In this document: piece by piece, positions 58,497-64,000 of the stretch
Position numbering within the stretch: position 1 is the stretch's first letter
Layout of the letters: each line of letters begins with the position of its first letter
Source of the DNA: Eucommia ulmoides
Lineage: Eukaryota; Streptophyta; Magnoliopsida; Garryales; Eucommiaceae
Direction of reading: 5' to 3'
NCBI GenBank assembly: GCA_016647705.1
Contig: CM028334.1
Span: 15,608,402-15,672,401 of the forward strand
DNA: 64,000 bases
Translations under genes and position numbers: made by a program
The notes under the pieces: generated by a model
What the model saw: the letters and a program-made list of their open reading frames with translations, nothing else
Told to the model about the DNA's origin: nothing
Database searches by the model: none

Positions 58497-58970
58497 GACT
58501 GCATCGCCAATAGCCGCCCAATCATCACCGGCCAGTGGACTCCAACCACCAGAGGTCACTGATCGTCGAAACTCCGATCACCTTTCACAAAAAAAAAAAA
58601 AAAAAAATTAATTACATTCAACTAATTTTTTAGTAACATCTTTTTAATATATCTTTTACTTACATATTTTTATTACATTCAACTAGTTTTACATTGCCGG
58701 TAGCTGCAAAATTATGTGGATGTAACTAAAAGATGTAACTAAAAAATACACTTAAAAATATAACTAACAAGATACTTAGAAAATACATTAAAAAAAAAAA
58801 AAAAACCAGTTACACATAATAAAAATATATTAACTAAAAAAAAGTTGCATGTAACTAAAAAATAATTATATGTAATTAGAAAAAAAAAAAAAATCGGTTG
58901 TTGGACTTCGGCGACTGAAGGTCTGAGTTCAGATAGCTAGCGCGGCAGAGGTTGAGACTAGTTGCCGATG
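58497..58970. mobile_element. Possible fold-back/MITE-like element
   Basis: The left arm (gcatcgccaatag..., then a GC-rich stretch, poly-A, and ttttttagtaacat) is loosely mirrored by the right arm (ttagttacat..., poly-A, GC-rich, ctagttgccgatga). The centre is made of gatgtaactaaa repeats. Arms of about 180 bp are imperfectly complementary. The target duplication is not clear. Confidence 0.35.
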
Positions 58971-61240
58971 ATATAAATTTTAATTGAAAACATTTGATTA
59001 GAGATATAAGAAAATATTGACTGGAAACTAAAACAAACGAAAAAATATAAGTAAGATATTTGCACTCAAGTTAAAATTAAAATATGATAAATTCTAAATT
59101 AGACTCTAATTGGAATGATTGATCAATTTTCCTAAAGAAAACGTTAGAATTGATGGAAGGAAGGGTAATAACGGACAGCCAACGCCCTTTTCAGTTCTTC
59201 TCTTTTTCTATTTCTTCCATTAGTTCATGGCCCAATCTCTCTCCTGGCTTTGTACATTGATGGGGGTGGAATTTCCGCCCAATGACATTCTAAGAACTAA
59301 GAGGTGCAACTCATAGGTTCACTGATTAGAAAGGGTAGGGAATGAATAATTGATGAACCGAATAAGCCCACTGGACCTCACCAAAAAATTGTCAAGCCCA
59401 ATGAAAAATACCCCTTGAAATAGTCCAAAGTAGCCCCACGTGAGGCCTGGATTGGGCAGAAACCAACCACGTTCAATTGGTTTGCCCACGATAGCCACTC
59501 GACCCCAAAATATAGCGATTAGGATAATATGGGGAAAGTGGGAAGTTATTACCAACCAATTATAGGGGTGAAAAGTAAAACACGGACGTTTAAAAAGAAA
59601 AAACAAGTATAAGTACAAATGAAAATTCATATGATAAACACAACGAAATCTTTTTTTTACTGTTAGAGCATATTAACTTATTTTCACATCATAAGTTTTT
59701 TTATTGACACCATATCGGTGCCATCTTTAGTCTTTGGTTTTGCAGACTATTAGGTTGCAGGGAGCGGATTTGTTGTCTACATTATACGTAGGTGGGAGAT
59801 AGAGATCGAATGAGGGAAAAAAAAATTCCCTTCAATTTCAAATTGACTAAAATGGGCATGAGATTGTGATATGCAAGTCACGTGTTCTTTTGTCCACCAT
59901 AATGACCAAATGGAACTCATTTGTAAAGGGTTAACATTGCTTACAAGTAAAGTTGGAGTAAAAACAGGTCATTTGACACAAATTTGGAGGATCGGAAGTG
60001 TAATTAAAAAGTACCATGTGGATGCCTTATGCGTAGAGAGAGAGAGAGAGAGTAGGAGCAAACGAGGCGGAGAGGGAGCAGAATGGTCGACCATTGTTCC
60101 AATATTAAACACTTGCTTTGCGTTTAAGGCAGTGCAGTGTGTGAGAGCAATTAATTAAAACCAGATTGTCAAACGTTGAATTCAATTATATATACAATGG
60201 CATGACCAAGGAGTATATAGCATGAACAGTGATCATCCATTATATGAGACACGCACGTGTGAAACCAAAAAGAAAAAACTTTAGGCATAAGGGAAAAAAA
60301 AAAAAAAAAAAAAAAAACAAACTAATTGGCATTGGAATTAGGCAATTTTATTTTTTTTTTAATTTTGGAATTTTACAATAAGGTATATTCGGGTCAATTT
60401 AGGCGCATTTCGACTAATCATCTCAGTGGACAATCTTAAAGGTGCACTCCCCCACATCGGTTTGATACATTCAAAATTTAATTCTTGAAGTGCTCTGCAG
60501 GAGAGTTGAACCCTACTTAACAAGGAAATAGACACCTAAAAAACACATGTTTTTACTCTAACCCAAATAGTCATTTATTTGGCCAATCCTCTCCAAACCT
60601 TCAAATAACTAACCCCTTGACCAGTAACTATTAAGAATCTAGGGCTTACATTTTTTTTTTTCCAACAGCATAAGCACTCCAAATTTGTCTCTATTTTTAT
60701 GGTATAGGCAAATTGTCTCTTCAAATGAATCCGGCATTAGAGTTGATTTTTTTTGAATTTGATTAGACAAATTGACAATTAATAGATTTGGCTAGAGTAA
60801 TGTATAACCCGTTGGAGTTGTTCTAAAGGTCCCACTTAAATTGCCAAACGTCTTTATTTCATGGTTAAGCATAACCCTAAAAAACATTACTTTGTACTCC
60901 TAAATATATGTAGGGTCGATATTACTATTTAAATTTTTAAATTTTGTTATGTTTGTCGTCGAAGTTTATTTTGACATCTAATTGACCACATTGATCATCT
61001 AAAGTTGTCATTCTTATTATTAATTTGATTTTGTAGATGATAAATAGATAAAGGAATAGAGAAAAAAAAAATTACACTTTACACACTCAATGTTTGAGTA
61101 TGATTGCACTTTGCTTCCTATTTAGGTGACAAAATTTTAAAATTGGGTCAATTAGGTACTACAAATAAACTTTGAAGTTATATTTTAAAATTAAAAATTT
61201 AAAGAAGAGTATACGACCACACACCCAAACTTAAGAGGTG
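58971..61240. other. Intergenic, no recognised gene
   Basis: The minus-strand ORF at 59319-59630 is hydrophobic and unrecognised. There is a GA microsatellite at 60037 and poly-A at 60293-60317. Confidence 0.5.
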
Positions 61241-61249
61241 CAAAAGGCA

Positions 61250-61352
61250 TTCTAAGACTTATAACTCAATGAATATCTAGTTTATTTCTCTTATGGAAGG
61301 TCTAGAGTTCAACCACTTCTCCAATATTTATAAAAAAAAAAAAAAAAAAAAA
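61250..61352 (+). mobile_element. tRNA-derived SINE with poly(A)
   Basis: A-box-like taactcaatga (61262) and B-box-like ggtctagagttcaacca (61301) are spaced as in RNA polymerase III promoters. They are followed by ccaatatttat and about 23 A. It resembles short plant SINEs (...ggtctagggttcgac...). The target duplication is not obvious. Confidence 0.45.
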
Positions 61353-61942
61353 GTATTTAGCAAAAAAACAAATGAAAGATAAATTAGGGTTGACTAGCCT
61401 CATACCATTAAAAAATTAAATCTTCACCTGAGCCCAAATGGGGCTCTCCACACATGGGAGAGAGATGACCCCCAAAAAATACTAAAAAAGAAGCATTTAT
61501 TCAATGTGGTGATTTGTGCTTAGCACCATCACCAAGGCCAAAAGCCAGGTAAGACTAACACCAAACCTCTTCCTCTCTTCATTCTTTTGAGGCCACCATA
61601 TCTTTCGGAAGTGGGAATGGACTTTGAAAATTCTTGAGGGTCTTTGTTGGGAAAATGTGGGCATTAACACTTGCCAATTCTTGAATAATATGTAAAGGAC
61701 CATATTGATGGCCAATCCAAATTGAACACCCAACTTGACCACTTCTCGTTTCTAGATTACTTAAAATGTCAAAAGAGTTGTTGGCCATCCCTTCGGAGAA
61801 AGATTAACGATAATGACTACCATGTGTAGGCATGTTGGTATGAAGTCAAACATAACACCCGCCCTAATTGCACTTATTCACTATAGGTTGCATTTGCATA
61901 AATCTATCAAATTCATTTTGAATTTTGAAATTCCATAATTTA

Positions 61943-62442
61943 CAAATTATTTATTTGGATAACTTTTTCAAATAAAAAATTTAATTTTGTGATTTCATTA
62001 TTCTCCTATTTGGACAAACAAATATTTGTACATAAAATTTTGAAATCTATTAATTTTACGTGAAAATATATCTCATAATATAATTTTATTTAGTAACTTA
62101 ATAATATAATTTTAATAATATAAATTTTATACAAATTTTAATAATATAATTTTAATTATGCATCACTATTTTAATAATATAATTTTTATGCATATTTTGC
62201 AAATATAATTTAACTGTATAATATATGGAGAGAAAAGAGAATTTTGAAATTCATGGAATTACAAAATAAAAATTGGGATTGAAGTAAAATAGATGATGAA
62301 TTAAAAAAATAGCAAATTTCCTCTTGGAAGATTTAGAAATAATATGTGTGTTGAAGGGATTTACAAATCCTTCTTGTTCTCCTATTTTATAAATGAATGG
62401 ATTTTATAATTCCCTCCTAATAGTATCCAAACAAAGAATTTG
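61943..62442. mobile_element. Possible MITE (500 bp) with CAAATT..TTTGGAT ends
   Basis: caaattatttatttggat (61943) is mirrored by atccaaacaaagaatttg (62425). The interior is AT-rich and repetitive, without an ORF. Confidence 0.4.
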
Positions 62443-62519
62443 CTGAAAATGATTTGCGAAATCCTTTGAACAAATAAAATCTCTCCTCCAAATCTCTTAC
62501 CGAAACAAATAGGTTGTGT

Positions 62520-63750
62520 TTTTTAGCCTTGTGATAATCTAATTATCGCCACAACCAATCAACTAATTGAATTCCTTAACAAAAATCTTCCTAGCGGTAG
62601 CGGAATAGTCTTCTTCACAAAAAAAGAGTATGTCGTTCCCCTTTTGAAAGGATTCAAAAGCGTCGAAGTAATGTCTAAACCCAATAATTCAAAATAACAC
62701 AGCACAATACACAGAAACACACAACATAAAACTCACTCATGTATAGGCGCACAATAATTACAGGCAAAATTCAACATTGTATTTAACTTAGGAACAGAGA
62801 ATCATGTCTTGCAATTCAGCCTGGTTCGCAGGAACAACACACCTATTGAACTAGACATAATCAGCTATTTATAGGGAACAAATCACAGCTGACAGCCCAA
62901 CTATCTGGTCAGAAAACTAACACCTGTCCAACTCACAACCGAATAGTTGTTCTACTTTATCTGCCAGTAATTGCCTTTCACATAGCCTAAACATGCTCCA
63001 CAACTTCCAGCACACTTAGTCTTTCACAAACTGGTACTCAAGTATTGCGTTCTAGTTGCTTGATGTCGTGCCAACACGCTGCCTGGTATATCGTCTTGTT
63101 CCCAAGTCATGCCGATGTTTGTCAACGCCTTGCCATGCCACCCACATGGACAGAGTATGTCTTGCGCCCATGTTCTGCCTTGTTAGCTTGACCTCGTGGT
63201 TTGCCTTCATGTTGCGCCCATGAATGTTGATCCTACTATTACGCTTAGGATCGCCACATCTTGTTTTAGAAATGCCCAATGTCCACCAACACCATCCAGC
63301 AGTGCCCATGTGTGCACACGCATGTTAACGCATGTCGATGCCCATGATTGTTGATCCTAGTTGTGTGCTTAGGATCGCCTTATGCCTTGCCTCAGCGTCA
63401 CCAATACCCGCTAATATTGACTCGTGAAGCCCTATTTCATCGACGCTAGTACTCATCCTGTTTTTCACCCGCACCAAGAATCATGGTGAAGATTTGTCCA
63501 CAACTTCCCATCACGCCTTGGTCCTTAGATACATCTTTCCTTGTCGTACTGACGTCCCTTAACGCACCTAGGGTTCTGCCTTGCCAAAGGTCTGGAAGAA
63601 GGAACACCCTCTTATAATTCTTTATGTAAAAAAAACTCAAGCAACAGCAGTACACATCAAAATGTCTGAGAGGCATTATGGAGTCAACAGTAGCCCAACT
63701 CACGGTTGACTTTGTTGGTGTAATCTAACGCTAAGTTCAGATGTTAACAT
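62520..63750 (-). mobile_element. Probable LTR, minus orientation
   Basis: On the minus strand a TATA-like tataaata (62878-62871) lies after a GC-richer upstream block. That block holds a 122-bp-spaced repeat (ttgatcct...gcttaggatcgcc at 63229 and 63351), and a leader-like stretch follows. This is LTR promoter organisation. No primer site was found. The end at 63748 (gttaaca) is a guess. Confidence 0.35.
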
Positions 63751-64000
63751 ACCACAAGACTTCAAAACATAGTACCATCCTTATTTAGCCAAGTAAACCG
63801 AGCCTGGCTAACATGACAAAGACATTGGCTTGCACATGGAACTGAAATTCAAGCCTTCGTCTAATCACACCTTCAAGGGGTTAACACTAGGTTAGGTGGA
63901 CAAGACACCCTTTACACGTGTCTATCATCTCCTATGTCCAATGTCTTTTGTGAAAATTGGAATGATAAATTCTCTATATTTAAATACAAAGTATCACGCA

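Noticed and set aside
59319..59630. Minus-strand ORF of 103 codons
   Set aside because: Hydrophobic but with no domain or motif that I recognise, and the codon pattern is not convincing.
61497..61788. Overlapping minus-strand ORFs of 69-81 codons
   Set aside because: Two frames are equally open and neither resembles a known family. It might be a decayed gene piece, but there is no support.
1..64000. CRISPR arrays, bacterial operons, rRNA or complete tRNA genes
   Set aside because: None seen. Direct repeats here are microsatellites or transposon-derived, and the genes are plant nuclear.

Overview
The window is eukaryotic nuclear DNA from a flowering plant, most likely a eudicot. It is AT-rich, has GT-AG introns, and carries many microsatellites and layered transposable elements. 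Only two genes look intact. One is ARPC5, the p16 subunit of the Arp2/3 complex: plus strand, four exons, 46817-52247. The other is an intronless CLE signalling-peptide gene on the minus strand (57524-57868) whose last twelve residues are RVVPSGPNPLHH. I recognise no other functional protein gene and no tRNA or rRNA gene.

The left part (1-18250) is retrotransposon debris. It starts with a Ty3/Gypsy derivative with a tRNA-Asp primer-binding site (1 to about 2930). Next come a 135-bp GTCGAC-rich tandem repeat and a minus-strand Copia-type LTR with an initiator-Met primer site (3883-4407). A dispersed repeat of unknown class (8215 to about 12560) is split by a 2.66-kb solo LTR with a perfect 5-bp target duplication. 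A gene-like region with a duplicated, spliced-looking exon follows (14880-17222).

The middle (18254-43450) holds three further layers. A Mutator-like element (18254-22843) has its right terminal repeat split by a second copy of the same solo LTR. The stretch 26517-29521 has another solo LTR and two captured gene fragments: a DEAH-box helicase exon with a premature stop and a coatomer beta-prime exon. Helitron-like elements (from 31425 to about 41340) are interrupted by a third solo LTR copy. Two G-rich arrays resembling degenerate telomere repeats lie at 29535-29815 and 42276-43450.

The right part (44445-64000) starts with a decayed Copia pol gene, then a GC-rich MITE just upstream of ARPC5. 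The third intron of ARPC5 (4.8 kb) has trapped a LINE RNase H remnant, a hAT-like MITE, an RTE-type LINE tail with target duplication, and a T20/G24 homopolymer junction. A 390-bp tandem array, the CLE gene, a fold-back element, a SINE and a possible LTR complete the window.

The three solo LTRs at 8806, 20191 and 35214 are one family. They share a hairpin-forming minisatellite position whose repeat sequence differs between copies, and a pair of inverted 23-24-bp motifs.
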